Shown here: piece after piece, positions 33,124 through 45,982 of the stretch
Position numbering within the stretch: position 1 is the first letter of the stretch
Layout: every line of letters begins with the position of its first letter
From: Lachnospiraceae bacterium
GTDB taxonomy: Bacteria > Bacillota > Clostridia > Lachnospirales > Lachnospiraceae
Length of the DNA: 64,000 nucleotides
Direction of reading: 5' to 3'
Assembly (NCBI GenBank): GCA_009911185.1
Contig: QXWW01000008.1
Location: 1 to 64,000, forward strand
Position numbers and translations under genes: made by a program
Notes under the pieces: generated by a model
Database searches by the model: none
What the model saw: the letters and a program-made list of their open reading frames with translations, nothing else
What the model was told of the DNA's origin: nothing

Positions 33124-33152
33124 ATTCTATACTATATTGGAAGAATTTTCAA
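33124..33152 (-). promoter_or_regulatory. Promoter of efp
   Basis: On the minus strand TTGAAA (complement of 33147-33152), 17 bases, TAGAAT (complement of 33124-33129), about 55 bases before the efp start. The -35 touches the end of rpiB. Confidence 0.52.
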
Positions 33153-33592
33153 CCTTTTTCTTCAATCTCATGAATCATATCGATACGCTCCTGATGCCTT
33201 CCCCCCATAAATTCCGCCTCCAGATACGCCTTTACAATATCCTTCGCTTTCTCGCTTCCCACAATTCTTGCCCCAAAAGCAATGATGTTCGCATTATTAT
33301 GCTCCTTCGTCAAACGCGCCGTTGTGACGTCTGAACAAACAGCGCAGCGTATTCCTCTGACCTTATTGGCTGCCAAAGAAATGCCAACGCCTGTTCCGCA
33401 TATAAGGATTCCACAGTCTGCTTCCCCAGCCGCCACTGCGCGCGCTACTTTCTCGCCGTACTTCGGATAATGGCAGCTTTGCGTGCTGTCCGTCCCATAA
33501 TCTGCCGCCTCGTGTCCCAGGCTTCTGACATATTCCATCACTTCTATTTTTAAATCCACTGCCGTATGGTCGTTTCCAATCGCTACTTTCAT
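33149..33592 (-). CDS. rpiB: Ribose-5-phosphate isomerase B
   Basis: A 147-residue RpiB/LacA/LacB family isomerase of the pentose phosphate pathway. Motifs: KVAIGNDHTAVDLK at the N-terminus, YGTDSTQSCHYPKYG, the active-site Cys region DCGILICGTGVGISLAANK, and RLTKEHNNANIIAFGARIVG. The ATG at 33592 has GGAGG upstream; an in-frame ATG at 33607 overlaps that site. In line with yqeG and nrdR on the same strand. Confidence 0.94.
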   Translation of the reverse strand: MKVAIGNDHTAVDLKIEVMEYVRSLGHEAADYGTDSTQSCHYPKYGEKVARAVAAGEADCGILICGTGVGISLAANKVRGIRCAVCSDVTTARLTKEHNNANIIAFGARIVGSEKAKDIVKAYLEAEFMGGRHQERIDMIHEIEEKG

Positions 33593-33653
33593 TCCCGCTT
33601 CCTCCATTTCAGATTCTTAGACTTGCGCTCTTTCATGCATCCTTCCAAATATA

Positions 33654-34148
33654 TTATTTCCTTCTTTGATAAAAAAACAACACAATTCTCTCCAGATACC
33701 GTTTCAGCACGATTTGAATCTCCTCTTTGGGATGAATGGGTTTCGTAAGAATCGTGTGGATACCTGCGCGGTTCGCGCCGTACACATCGGTAAAAATCTG
33801 ATCTCCCACAAACAGAGTATTTTTTTTATTGGTTCCCATCTGTTCCATGGCGCGTTCATAACCGGAAATCCTGGGCTTGCCCGCCTTAAAAATATACTGC
33901 GCCTGTACTGCGTCATTGAACATTTTTACTCTCGGCTCTTTATTATTAGACAACAGGCAACACTGATAGCCCAGCTTTCTTAAATGAATAAATAACTTCC
34001 TGGCTCGCTCGTCTGCCGGCGCTCCATGCGGCACCAGCGTATTGTCCACATCAAAAATAATCCCCCGGTATCCTTCCTGATACAATCGGTCAAACTCTAT
34101 CTGATAAGCTGAATCCAGATATTCATCCGGATAAAATTTTTCCAGCAT
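33654..34148 (-). CDS. yqeG: YqeG-type HAD IIIA family phosphatase
   Basis: A 164-residue HAD phosphatase. Catalytic motif GIIFDVDNTLVPHGAP (DxDxT), then LLSNNKEPRVKMF and the Lys in FKAGKPRISGYERAM with FVGDQIFTDVYGANRAG. Family members are thought to act on phospholipid or nucleotide phosphates; the substrate is not certain. The ATG at 34148 has AGGAG 8 bases upstream; a TTG start at 34169 is less likely. 27 bases after nrdR, so co-transcribed. Confidence 0.88.
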   Translation of the reverse strand: MLEKFYPDEYLDSAYQIEFDRLYQEGYRGIIFDVDNTLVPHGAPADERARKLFIHLRKLGYQCCLLSNNKEPRVKMFNDAVQAQYIFKAGKPRISGYERAMEQMGTNKKNTLFVGDQIFTDVYGANRAGIHTILTKPIHPKEEIQIVLKRYLERIVLFFYQRRK

Positions 34149-34175
34149 ATTCTTATTCTCCTGAAACAAGGTTTC

Positions 34176-34628
34176 TTAATTGTCCAGTATCTTTTTTAAT
34201 TCATCCATAAAGGTACTTACATCTTTAAATTCCCGGTACACGGATGCAAAACGGACATACGCCACCGGGTCCAATTCCTGAAGACGGTTCATCACCATTT
34301 CTCCAATCTTAGAACTGAAAATCTCTCTTTCCTCTTTGTTAAAAATATCGACTTCCACCTGATCCACCAACTGGTCGATCTGCGATGCAGATACCGGACG
34401 CTTGTGACATGCCCTGAGAATGCCTGCTTCCAGTTTGGAACGATCATACTGTTCTCTGTTATCGTCTTTTTTAATAACGATCAGGGGAATCGTTTCCACT
34501 TTCTCATAGGTGGTAAAACGCTTTTTACATTCGTCACAGAGCCGGCGTCTTCGAATAGAGTTGTTATCGTCCGCCGGTCTGGAATCAATCACTCTGGTAT
34601 TGTCACTATTGCAAAATGGACATTTCAT
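34176..34628 (-). CDS. nrdR: Transcriptional repressor NrdR
   Basis: A 150-residue repressor of ribonucleotide reductase genes. N-terminal zinc ribbon MKCPFCNSDNTRVIDSRP ... RRRLCDECKKRFTTYE (four Cys), then an ATP-cone (about residues 49-139) starting VIKKDDNREQYDRSKLEAGILRAC. It senses dATP/ATP. No NrdR-box target gene is in this window. It has a promoter at 34676-34703 and heads a run with yqeG and rpiB. Confidence 0.96.
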   Translation of the reverse strand: MKCPFCNSDNTRVIDSRPADDNNSIRRRRLCDECKKRFTTYEKVETIPLIVIKKDDNREQYDRSKLEAGILRACHKRPVSASQIDQLVDQVEVDIFNKEEREIFSSKIGEMVMNRLQELDPVAYVRFASVYREFKDVSTFMDELKKILDN

Positions 34629-34675
34629 AGAACTTCCTCCTTGGTACAGGTATTCAGTAAGGCCACTACAGTTTC

Positions 34676-34703
34676 ATACTAGCATATTTCTGTTTAAATG
34701 CAA
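34676..34703 (-). promoter_or_regulatory. Promoter of nrdR
   Basis: On the minus strand TTGCAT (complement of 34698-34703), 16 bases, TAGTAT (complement of 34676-34681), about 48 bases before the nrdR start. Confidence 0.52.
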
Positions 34704-34739
34704 AGTATTTTCGTAAAATCCCGTAAGTATTCTTTATGC

Positions 34740-37700
34740 TTAATGACTGACCGAGAAGAAATTCAACAGAATCTCCTTAATATGATTATACCGCCTGGCA
34801 TAGGAATTTTCCACCCGTATTAACTGCATGTCAAACGCTTTGCACAATTCCTGCTTCTGTTTCTCCAACTTCTGTACGAACTCCTCCTGCATACGTTCCC
34901 TGCCGTCCAGTTCAATGGCAAGCACCGGCAATTCCTGCTTTTCTAACCGCTCATATACCACGAAATCAAATACTTCTGACGGAAACAGACCGACACAGTC
35001 AGGACGTCGTGGAAATATTTCTGAAATATCCACTTCCCTGCGGACCTGAAAACGATTTTGAGACAGCCAGATATTTTCCAGTGCATGGGTAAGGTTTTTT
35101 AGAAATGCTTCTTCTGTGGCTGTAGTAAAGGGCTTCACTCCGAGAGCTCTGGAATTTGCCTTCTTCTGCGTTACCTGCGATTTCCCATTGCGTTTGGCGT
35201 ACTGCACCAGCTCATACAAATCGTCCTCCCCTTCCTGCTGGTGAAGACGTGCCAGATTCTCTGCGTTGGACAGGACAATCAGCTTTTCCTTTGCCCTGGA
35301 AGTAGCGACATTAATTAATTCTTTATTGTTTTTCAGCCATTCATAAGTCCCTGCCTGCGTTTGATTTGTGATGGCTGTGGAAAAGAGCACGATATCCTTC
35401 TCGTCTCCCTGAAAAGCATGAACTGTACCGCAGTCCACGTTGGTAAGCTTTGCTTTCTCTGCCGCCTCTTCCAACAGTTTCCTCTGATTGACAAAAGGCG
35501 TGATAACGCCTATGGTCTTATCGCTGTTTTTTGCCGCATATTTTATTATCTCTTCCACTTCGGCAGGCGCCGTATTTTTCCCTTTACTATGGCTGTCTTT
35601 CACATCAATGTACAGTAGTGGCTCCTGCTCTTTGCTCTGCGTTTTGATACATAGCTTTTCATTGTAGTATTTCCTGTTATTAAAACCGATAATTTTCTCA
35701 TGACAGCGGTAATGATAGTGAAGAAGAATTTCATCACTCACCGCGTCGCAGGCAAGAAACGTTTTATAAATTGAATTTTTCCGATAATCATATTCATCGG
35801 AAATACCGTACCGCTTCCTCAATTTCTGGTTTGCCATTTCTTCAAGCTGAATCACGGGACTTAACTGCTGAGGATCTCCCACCAGCATCAGACTGCCGCC
35901 GCGTATAATTGGAACCAGTGCAACCGCTGTATTGCACTGGCTTGCCTCATCCATAATCACCATGTCAAACATCGGTTCCGGATCTCCCAGCTTATGTGCC
36001 GAGATACAGGTCGTGGCCACAATTGGAAAAATTTCCTGCAGTTTTTTGATGTTCTCTTTCTTGCCCAGATATCTTGCAAATTCCTCCAGCCTGCTTTTTT
36101 TATCCGCGCTCTGTATGATTTTCTTTAAATCTTTATGTCTTGGAGCGTCCAGTTTTTTCAGATACCGCGCGGAAGTATAGTACAGATATTTCTTCCATTC
36201 TTCCTGATCGTCATCTAATAGTGCAAACGCGTCTTCCTCCGCAATATTGCCAGCCTTCTCCAGCCTGCGCTTTACCTGTTCCATCTGTCTTCCCTGTAAA
36301 TCTGCCTGGAAAGGCAGCATCTGAACGGAAGACCTCTTGCCTTGCTCAAATTCCAGCATTCGGCTAATAGTTTCCCGCCTCTCTTCTAAATCCAGCCTCT
36401 CTTCATACCGTCTCAGGAGATTTGACAGTCTTTTCGCCCTCTGGATTCTGTCGTCCTTGTTTCTGTCCAGTGTGGATTCATAAACCTGAATCTTCTGTAT
36501 CTGTCCATACAAATATTCCATCCGCTCTAAAGTTTCCTGCAATTTTTCGCTACTCCCCAGCCTCAGGACCGGAAAGGGAATTGTTTTGCTCTGATAGCTC
36601 ATTCCCTGCAGTTTTTCCACCACGCTGTCAATAGGGTGATTATTATAAGAGACAAACAGGACCGTTTTTTCATTGAAAAAGGCTGTCACAATGGTGTTGA
36701 TGATGGTGCTTGTCTTGCCTGTTCCCGGCGGTCCCTGAATATATGCCACCGGATATTTCATGGCGTTATTGATGGCAAGAAGCTGATCGAGATTTACTTT
36801 CCGGTCGGTCAGCACTACTGGATACGCCTTTCTGCGCACGGGCCTGCTTTGCATTTCTCCAAAAAAGGCGCGCAGCGGAGCTGTTGCCTGACGGCTCTGG
36901 TACATGTCTATGACAGCCTCATACTCTTTGTGCAGATCCAGGACAATATCCATGCCCATCCCTATCATATAAGGCATATCGTCTACGTCCAGACCCTGCC
37001 GGCTATGATTTGTAATACATTCCTTGATCCTCTCCTGGTTCTGTTCAAAATCATGCAGAAGTTCATATTCCTCTGCGTCCAGATATTTGCGCACATTTTC
37101 CCTGGTTCCATTTAAGGTGTATTCCGTACAAATCACAATCTCATCATCCGGGCGCAGAACTCTTCTCTTTACATCAAGTTTAAGCTTGCGGTAAGCAAGA
37201 ACATAGAGCCCCCGGGGAGTATGAATGCTCAAAACATTCATGGCAAGCTGCTGCAGTCTCAGCTTTCCCTCTTTTTTTCTTTTTCCTTTTGCCTGATACT
37301 GAAAATTTTTTACAATCATACAGAACTGTTCTTCATTCAACTGGTATTCACCACCGCAGAAGCTTTCCCTGTCCAGATACCGTATCAAATCAAAATCGGC
37401 GTAATAAGGAACGGTGTCCATACGATTGCACATTTCCAGATAATTGAGTATTTTCAGATTTACGATATGGTCAAACAGTCCTTTATATTTATGGGGATTC
37501 CGATAAATATCCCGGACCAGACGCTGATTTACCGGGCAATAGGAGCCTTCTACGATACTGGAAGATAAAATGGAATCCATATAAATTAAATCGAACGTTT
37601 CTGTGGTATATTTGCCCAAATGCAGTCCTTCCACCTTCAGAGTACGCTTCACAGGATGTAAATCATAGATTCCAATCCAGTATCTTGAGACTTGTTCTTC

Positions 37701-37775
37701 CTTATTCCGATACTCAATACTGAGCCATTTTCCCTCATGGACGGCTCTGAAAATATCCCGGTAAATACTGTTCAT
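34740..37775 (-). CDS. SF1 (UPF1-like) helicase fused to WYL-like and DUF2726-like nuclease domains
   Basis: A 1011-residue protein. Residues about 1-80 resemble a WYL/Sm-like module (GKWLSIEYRNKEEQVSRYWIGI ... DLIYMDSILSSSI). The helicase spans about 320-880: Walker A QGPPGTGKTS at 347-356, Walker B VIMDEASQCN, motif III GDPQQLSPV, VHAFQGDEKDIVLFS and TSRAKEKLIVLSN. The last 110 residues look like a PD-(D/E)xK nuclease of DUF2726 type (FDFVVYERL, VLAIELDGRERMQ, LIRVENSYARR). The middle insert is Lys/Glu rich, possibly coiled. The gene lies between ymxH and nrdR. A defence or repair role is inference; fusions of SF1 helicases to nucleases are common in anti-phage systems. Confidence 0.85.
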   Translation of the reverse strand: MNSIYRDIFRAVHEGKWLSIEYRNKEEQVSRYWIGIYDLHPVKRTLKVEGLHLGKYTTETFDLIYMDSILSSSIVEGSYCPVNQRLVRDIYRNPHKYKGLFDHIVNLKILNYLEMCNRMDTVPYYADFDLIRYLDRESFCGGEYQLNEEQFCMIVKNFQYQAKGKRKKEGKLRLQQLAMNVLSIHTPRGLYVLAYRKLKLDVKRRVLRPDDEIVICTEYTLNGTRENVRKYLDAEEYELLHDFEQNQERIKECITNHSRQGLDVDDMPYMIGMGMDIVLDLHKEYEAVIDMYQSRQATAPLRAFFGEMQSRPVRRKAYPVVLTDRKVNLDQLLAINNAMKYPVAYIQGPPGTGKTSTIINTIVTAFFNEKTVLFVSYNNHPIDSVVEKLQGMSYQSKTIPFPVLRLGSSEKLQETLERMEYLYGQIQKIQVYESTLDRNKDDRIQRAKRLSNLLRRYEERLDLEERRETISRMLEFEQGKRSSVQMLPFQADLQGRQMEQVKRRLEKAGNIAEEDAFALLDDDQEEWKKYLYYTSARYLKKLDAPRHKDLKKIIQSADKKSRLEEFARYLGKKENIKKLQEIFPIVATTCISAHKLGDPEPMFDMVIMDEASQCNTAVALVPIIRGGSLMLVGDPQQLSPVIQLEEMANQKLRKRYGISDEYDYRKNSIYKTFLACDAVSDEILLHYHYRCHEKIIGFNNRKYYNEKLCIKTQSKEQEPLLYIDVKDSHSKGKNTAPAEVEEIIKYAAKNSDKTIGVITPFVNQRKLLEEAAEKAKLTNVDCGTVHAFQGDEKDIVLFSTAITNQTQAGTYEWLKNNKELINVATSRAKEKLIVLSNAENLARLHQQEGEDDLYELVQYAKRNGKSQVTQKKANSRALGVKPFTTATEEAFLKNLTHALENIWLSQNRFQVRREVDISEIFPRRPDCVGLFPSEVFDFVVYERLEKQELPVLAIELDGRERMQEEFVQKLEKQKQELCKAFDMQLIRVENSYARRYNHIKEILLNFFSVSH

Positions 37776-37817
37776 GTCCTGTTTCTCCTCACGCCTTATC
37801 TTTTGCAGACTATTGTA

Positions 37818-38063
37818 TTATCTATGCTCTGGCTCTGGAATCTCGACCAGGATGATGTCCGGCCCAACTCTCACCACCTGATTCCAGGGAATAAGCATCT
37901 CACTTCCTTTGCCAAAAATCCCCCAGACCTTTCCGCAGCCTGGAATAATCAGCGCCAGCACCATTCCGGTACAGACGTCAATATCAATGTCCGCCACAAA
38001 TCCAAGACATTTGCAGTTGCAGACATTGATGACTTCTTTTTCTCTCAGTTCACACAGACGCAT
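37818..38063 (-). CDS. ymxH: YlmC/YmxH family sporulation protein (PRC-barrel)
   Basis: An 81-residue PRC-barrel protein: MRLCELREKEVINVCNCKCLGFVADIDIDVCTG, then MVLALIIPG and EMLIPWNQVVRVGPDIILVEI. Family members are conserved in spore formers and are linked with sporulation; the molecular role is unknown. The ATG at 38063 has GGGAGGAAAACC upstream; the frame is open to 38150 but that part is not family-like. Two hairpins lie upstream at 38101-38172. Confidence 0.85.
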   Translation of the reverse strand: MRLCELREKEVINVCNCKCLGFVADIDIDVCTGMVLALIIPGCGKVWGIFGKGSEMLIPWNQVVRVGPDIILVEIPEPEHR

Positions 38064-38100
38064 GGTTTTCCTCCCGGATATGTAATCAGGGACAGCATTC

Positions 38101-38172
38101 TTACTCTGGCAGTAAATGCCGGAGTAACCGCATACAATATCCCTCTGCATTATTATATGCTGCAGAGGGATA
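38101..38172. other. Two tandem hairpins between the DUF1667 gene and ymxH
   Basis: TTACTCTGGCA...TGCCGGAGTAA (38101-38127) and TATCCCTCTGCA...TGCAGAGGGATA (38138-38172) are adjacent stem-loops of 11 and 12 bp. Neither has a T-run. They could terminate the glycerol operon or form the leader of ymxH. Confidence 0.55.
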
Positions 38173-38325
38173 CTGTGACAGTATACAAAAGCCTGATATT
38201 GGTTTTATGTGTTGCATAAATAGCTCCGCCTCTATGCAATTCTTTAGAAAACATCCGCTGCTTACACATAATCGTCTCCGCTTTGCTCCATTTTCCAGAA
38301 ACGGAGGAAGACACTGCCATTCAAT

Positions 38326-38721
38326 CTACGTTTCCTTTGTAGTGATACAGCCTGCAGTTTCACCGGACACATTTCGGGTCGCCACCACATCCACTCCGGT
38401 GTCTGCCGCATTGCTGACAACCACGTCACCAATATGAACCGGGGCCTGTACCTTTACTCCTTTCAGAGCTTCTATTACAGCAAAGATTTTTTCTTTGGGG
38501 ACGTCTTCTCTGGTTTTCACGGACACTACCTTCTGATTTCCTCCTTCTACCGGCACGGAACTTGTCACAATCCTGGTAGGATTGACAACCTCTTTTCTCG
38601 CGTATAACTCCCCTCTTTTGCAGGTATTTCCCGTAACCTTATGCACCTGGCCCCGGTCTGTTTCCACCGTAAGCGGACAGCCCAGCGGACAGCCAATGCA
38701 GGTCAATTCCCTTATTTCCAT
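38326..38721 (-). CDS. DUF1667 family protein of the glycerol operon
   Basis: A 131-residue protein with the DUF1667 cysteine motif: LTCIGCPLGCPLTV near the N-terminus (C-x2-C-x3-C) and a fourth Cys in VTGNTCKRGELYA, a likely iron-sulfur ligand set. The rest is VKTREDVPKEKIFAVIEALKGV and a C-terminal VGDVVV-like part. In Clostridia it occurs with glycerol-3-phosphate dehydrogenase-like flavoproteins and may carry electrons, in the position that GlpC has in enterics. Its start is 4 bases after the upstream FAD protein. Confidence 0.85.
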   Translation of the reverse strand: MEIRELTCIGCPLGCPLTVETDRGQVHKVTGNTCKRGELYARKEVVNPTRIVTSSVPVEGGNQKVVSVKTREDVPKEKIFAVIEALKGVKVQAPVHIGDVVVSNAADTGVDVVATRNVSGETAGCITTKET

Positions 38722-38725
38722 TTTC

Positions 38726-39991
38726 TCAAACCTCCTCCAGCTTTACCGTAATTTTGGCTAAATTGGAAACGGCAGCCAGTGTTTCCTTTTTCAATATTAC
38801 TTCTTCCATCTCTCCGGGCGCCAGTACCTGCTTCTTCCTGTGGTAAATCCGCTTCTCATCCAGATAAACTGCCACATAGCAGTTCTTGTATACATCTCCC
38901 ACCCGAAAACGCAGCGTATGGTTCTCGTCCATCCGCCTGAGATTGATCGTATTCGGCACCGTATAACGCACGCCCTGTTCTGCTGCAATCGGTATATCTG
39001 CGGAATTATCATACTCCGTCTGATTTTTGACGTACCAGGCCGCATGTTTTCCCGCTGCTTCTGCCTCTCTGGAAACAAAGTCTACCAGATCATGGACATG
39101 GAGCACATTTCCACAGGCAAATACTCCCGCTACGCTGGTCTGAAAACTTTCATTTACTTTAGGCCCAGAGGTAAGCGGATTTAGTTCCACTCCCAGCTCC
39201 TTTGACAGCTCATTCTCAGGAATCAGCCCGCAGGACAGAAGCAACGTGTCGCAGTCATAATATATTTCCGTTCCCGGTACTGGTTTTCTGTTCTCGTCTA
39301 CCTGGGCGATGGTGACCCCTTCCACCCGTTTTCTGCCATGGATGTCTACAACCGTATGGCTTAACTTGAGAGGAATGCCAAAATCATCCAGGCATTGCAC
39401 GATATTTCTTTTCAGTCCGCCAGAGTATGGCAGTAGCTCTGCCACCACCTGAACTTTTGCGCCTTCTAAGGTCATTCTTCTTGCCATGATAAGCCCGATG
39501 TCGCCGGAACCCAGAATCACCACCCGGCGTCCCGGCAGATACCCTTCCATATTTACCAGTCTCTGCGCCGTTCCGGCAGAATAAACCCCTGCCGGCCGAA
39601 AACCTGGAATATGCAAGGCGCCTCTGGAACGCTCCCGGCAGCCCATGGCAAGGATGACTGCCCTTGCATGTATCTGCAAAATTCCCTCCGTACGATTCAT
39701 GGCCGTTACCACTTTTTTTGCAGAAATATCCATCACCATGGTATTTAATTTATATGAAATCTCTGCCTTCTGCAGTCTTTCAATAAATCTTGCCGCATAT
39801 TCCGGCCCGGTAAGTTCTTCCTGAAACGTGTGAAGCCCAAATCCGTTGTGAATGCACTGATTTAAAATCCCGCCAAGTTCCTGGTCTCTCTCCAGTACCA
39901 GAATGGATGCTGCGCCATTTTCCTTTGCAGCTATGGCCGCTGCCAGTCCGGCCGGACCGCCTCCCACAATTACAATATCAAAATTCAGCAT
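38726..39991 (-). CDS. NAD(P)/FAD-dependent oxidoreductase, glycerol operon
   Basis: A 421-residue two-dinucleotide-fold flavoprotein. FAD motif DIVIVGGGPAGLAAAIAA at the N-terminus, NAD(P) motif VVILGSGDIGLIMARRM at about 160, and FACGNVLHVHDLVDFVSREAEAAGKHAA closing the FAD site. It plausibly accepts electrons from the GlpA-like protein. The ATG at 39991 has GAGGAAAAGAAC upstream and gives the family N-terminus. It starts 46 bases after the preceding gene in the operon. Confidence 0.88.
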   Translation of the reverse strand: MLNFDIVIVGGGPAGLAAAIAAKENGAASILVLERDQELGGILNQCIHNGFGLHTFQEELTGPEYAARFIERLQKAEISYKLNTMVMDISAKKVVTAMNRTEGILQIHARAVILAMGCRERSRGALHIPGFRPAGVYSAGTAQRLVNMEGYLPGRRVVILGSGDIGLIMARRMTLEGAKVQVVAELLPYSGGLKRNIVQCLDDFGIPLKLSHTVVDIHGRKRVEGVTIAQVDENRKPVPGTEIYYDCDTLLLSCGLIPENELSKELGVELNPLTSGPKVNESFQTSVAGVFACGNVLHVHDLVDFVSREAEAAGKHAAWYVKNQTEYDNSADIPIAAEQGVRYTVPNTINLRRMDENHTLRFRVGDVYKNCYVAVYLDEKRIYHRKKQVLAPGEMEEVILKKETLAAVSNLAKITVKLEEV

Positions 39992-40036
39992 GTTCTTTTC
40001 CTCATCTATTTTAATTGTCAATCAGCGGACCACGGC

Positions 40037-44771
<4,735 letters not shown>

Positions 44772-44836
44772 AACATCTCATCCCTTTCTGTAAAAGAATA
44801 ACCCCTGATCTTGCATTCCTCTCTCTTTTATACTAA

Positions 44837-44903
44837 GATTAGGGTGTTACGGTACATTTTCATGCAGGCAGATTCTTAAATCTGTTCTTTTGACACCCTA
44901 ATC
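44837..44903. promoter_or_regulatory. Nested inverted repeats between divergent genes
   Basis: GATTAGGGTGT (44837-44847) pairs with ACACCCTAATC (44893-44903), a perfect 11-bp repeat 45 bases apart. Between them CAGATT-CTTA-AATCTG (about 44870-44885) forms an inner stem. The right arm overlaps a TTGACA. It may be an operator pair or an mRNA fold for either divergent gene. Confidence 0.5.
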
Positions 44904-44927
44904 ATACAACTACAGAAAGGACCAATT

Positions 44928-45188
44928 ATGCGCATCTGGTTTAAAATATTTAAAGATAATCATCTTTTACGTGATACCGTAATCACGGATGAGAGTGAGG
45001 ACACCCGCACCCATAAAATATTTCGTGCACTGGAACAGGTCTGCTATGATTTCGACCTGAGCAAACCGCTGTGGCTGGACGCCACGGTATCAGAATTTAA
45101 GCGCCATGCCAAAGCAAGATTCTACCAGGATAACTTTGTAGAAGACATTGATTTTGATTTTCTTGAAATCCACGTCATTGAAGAATAA
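44928..45188 (+). CDS. Small conserved hypothetical protein
   Basis: An 86-residue soluble protein, acidic, with the pattern RIWFKIFKDNHLLRDTVI, RTHKIFRALEQVCYDFDLSKPLWLDATVSEFKRH and a DIDFDFLEIHVIEE tail. I recall near-identical patterns in other Lachnospiraceae, but the function is unknown to me. ATG after GAAAGGACC. It is divergent from the FIST-GGDEF gene and convergent with the trmH-type gene. Confidence 0.78.
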   Translation: MRIWFKIFKDNHLLRDTVITDESEDTRTHKIFRALEQVCYDFDLSKPLWLDATVSEFKRHAKARFYQDNFVEDIDFDFLEIHVIEE

Positions 45189-45194
45189 TCTGCG

Positions 45195-45971
45195 TTATTC
45201 CTGCCGCCGCTGCCTGTTTACCTCATACGTCAGCAATGCCGCCGCTGTGGCGGCATTGAGAGATTCCACCTCTCCTTCCATTGGAATCCGGATAAATGTA
45301 TCTGCCAGTGAGGCAATTTCTGCACTCAGCCCATTTCCCTCATTTCCAATCAAAAACCCGCAGGCGTCTGTGTAATCTGGCCTATCATAGGACAAGTCGC
45401 CTTTCAAATGGGCGGCATAGACGGTAATTCCCTGTTCCTTTATGCTCGCAATGGTATGTGAAAGATTTTCTGTAATATAAAAAGGGACACGAAACAAAGA
45501 ACCCATGGTAGAACGGATTACCTTGGGATGAAAAACATCCACGGTGCCCCTGCTCATTATAACGCCGGTAATACCAGCGCCTTCCCCGGTGCGCAGCATA
45601 GTTCCCAGGTTTCCAGGGTCCTGAATATCTTCTAAAATCAGTAAATGCGCCTTTTCCACCAGTAAATCTTTCAATTCATATTCCGGCATCTTTACCAGGC
45701 ACAGAATCCCCTGCGGCGTTTTCGTATCACAAACCCTTTGAAATACACGGTCCGCTACTACCTCATAATCATATTGTTCCAATCGTCTCTGTTTATCGGG
45801 ATCTTGCAAAAAGCACTGGGAAACGTAAATTTTTCGTATCTGTTCCGCGGGCGTTTCCTGCCACATTTTCACCCCTTCGACCACAAAAACCCGCTGTTCA
45901 TAGCGGGTTTTTGCCTTTTTATTTAATTGTACAATATATTTCATCTGTGGATTAGAAGAACTTGTAATCAT
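45195..45971 (-). CDS. TrmH/SpoU-family RNA methyltransferase
   Basis: A 258-residue SPOUT methyltransferase. N-terminal substrate-binding domain (about 1-95: SSNPQMKYIVQLNKKAKTRYEQRVFVVEGV). Catalytic knot domain: ILEDIQDPGNLGTMLRTGEGAGITGVIMS, then VIRSTMGSLFRVPFY, ACGFLIGNEGNGLSAEI and IPMEGEVESLNAATAAALLTYE, the usual motifs 1 to 3. Probably 2'-O-methylates rRNA or tRNA ribose; target not assignable. ATG at 45971 with AAGGAGT upstream; longer in-frame start at 46004 is inside pfkA. It follows pfkA by 11 bases. Confidence 0.92.
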   Translation of the reverse strand: MITSSSNPQMKYIVQLNKKAKTRYEQRVFVVEGVKMWQETPAEQIRKIYVSQCFLQDPDKQRRLEQYDYEVVADRVFQRVCDTKTPQGILCLVKMPEYELKDLLVEKAHLLILEDIQDPGNLGTMLRTGEGAGITGVIMSRGTVDVFHPKVIRSTMGSLFRVPFYITENLSHTIASIKEQGITVYAAHLKGDLSYDRPDYTDACGFLIGNEGNGLSAEIASLADTFIRIPMEGEVESLNAATAAALLTYEVNRQRRQE

Positions 45972-45982
45972 ACCTGTACTCC

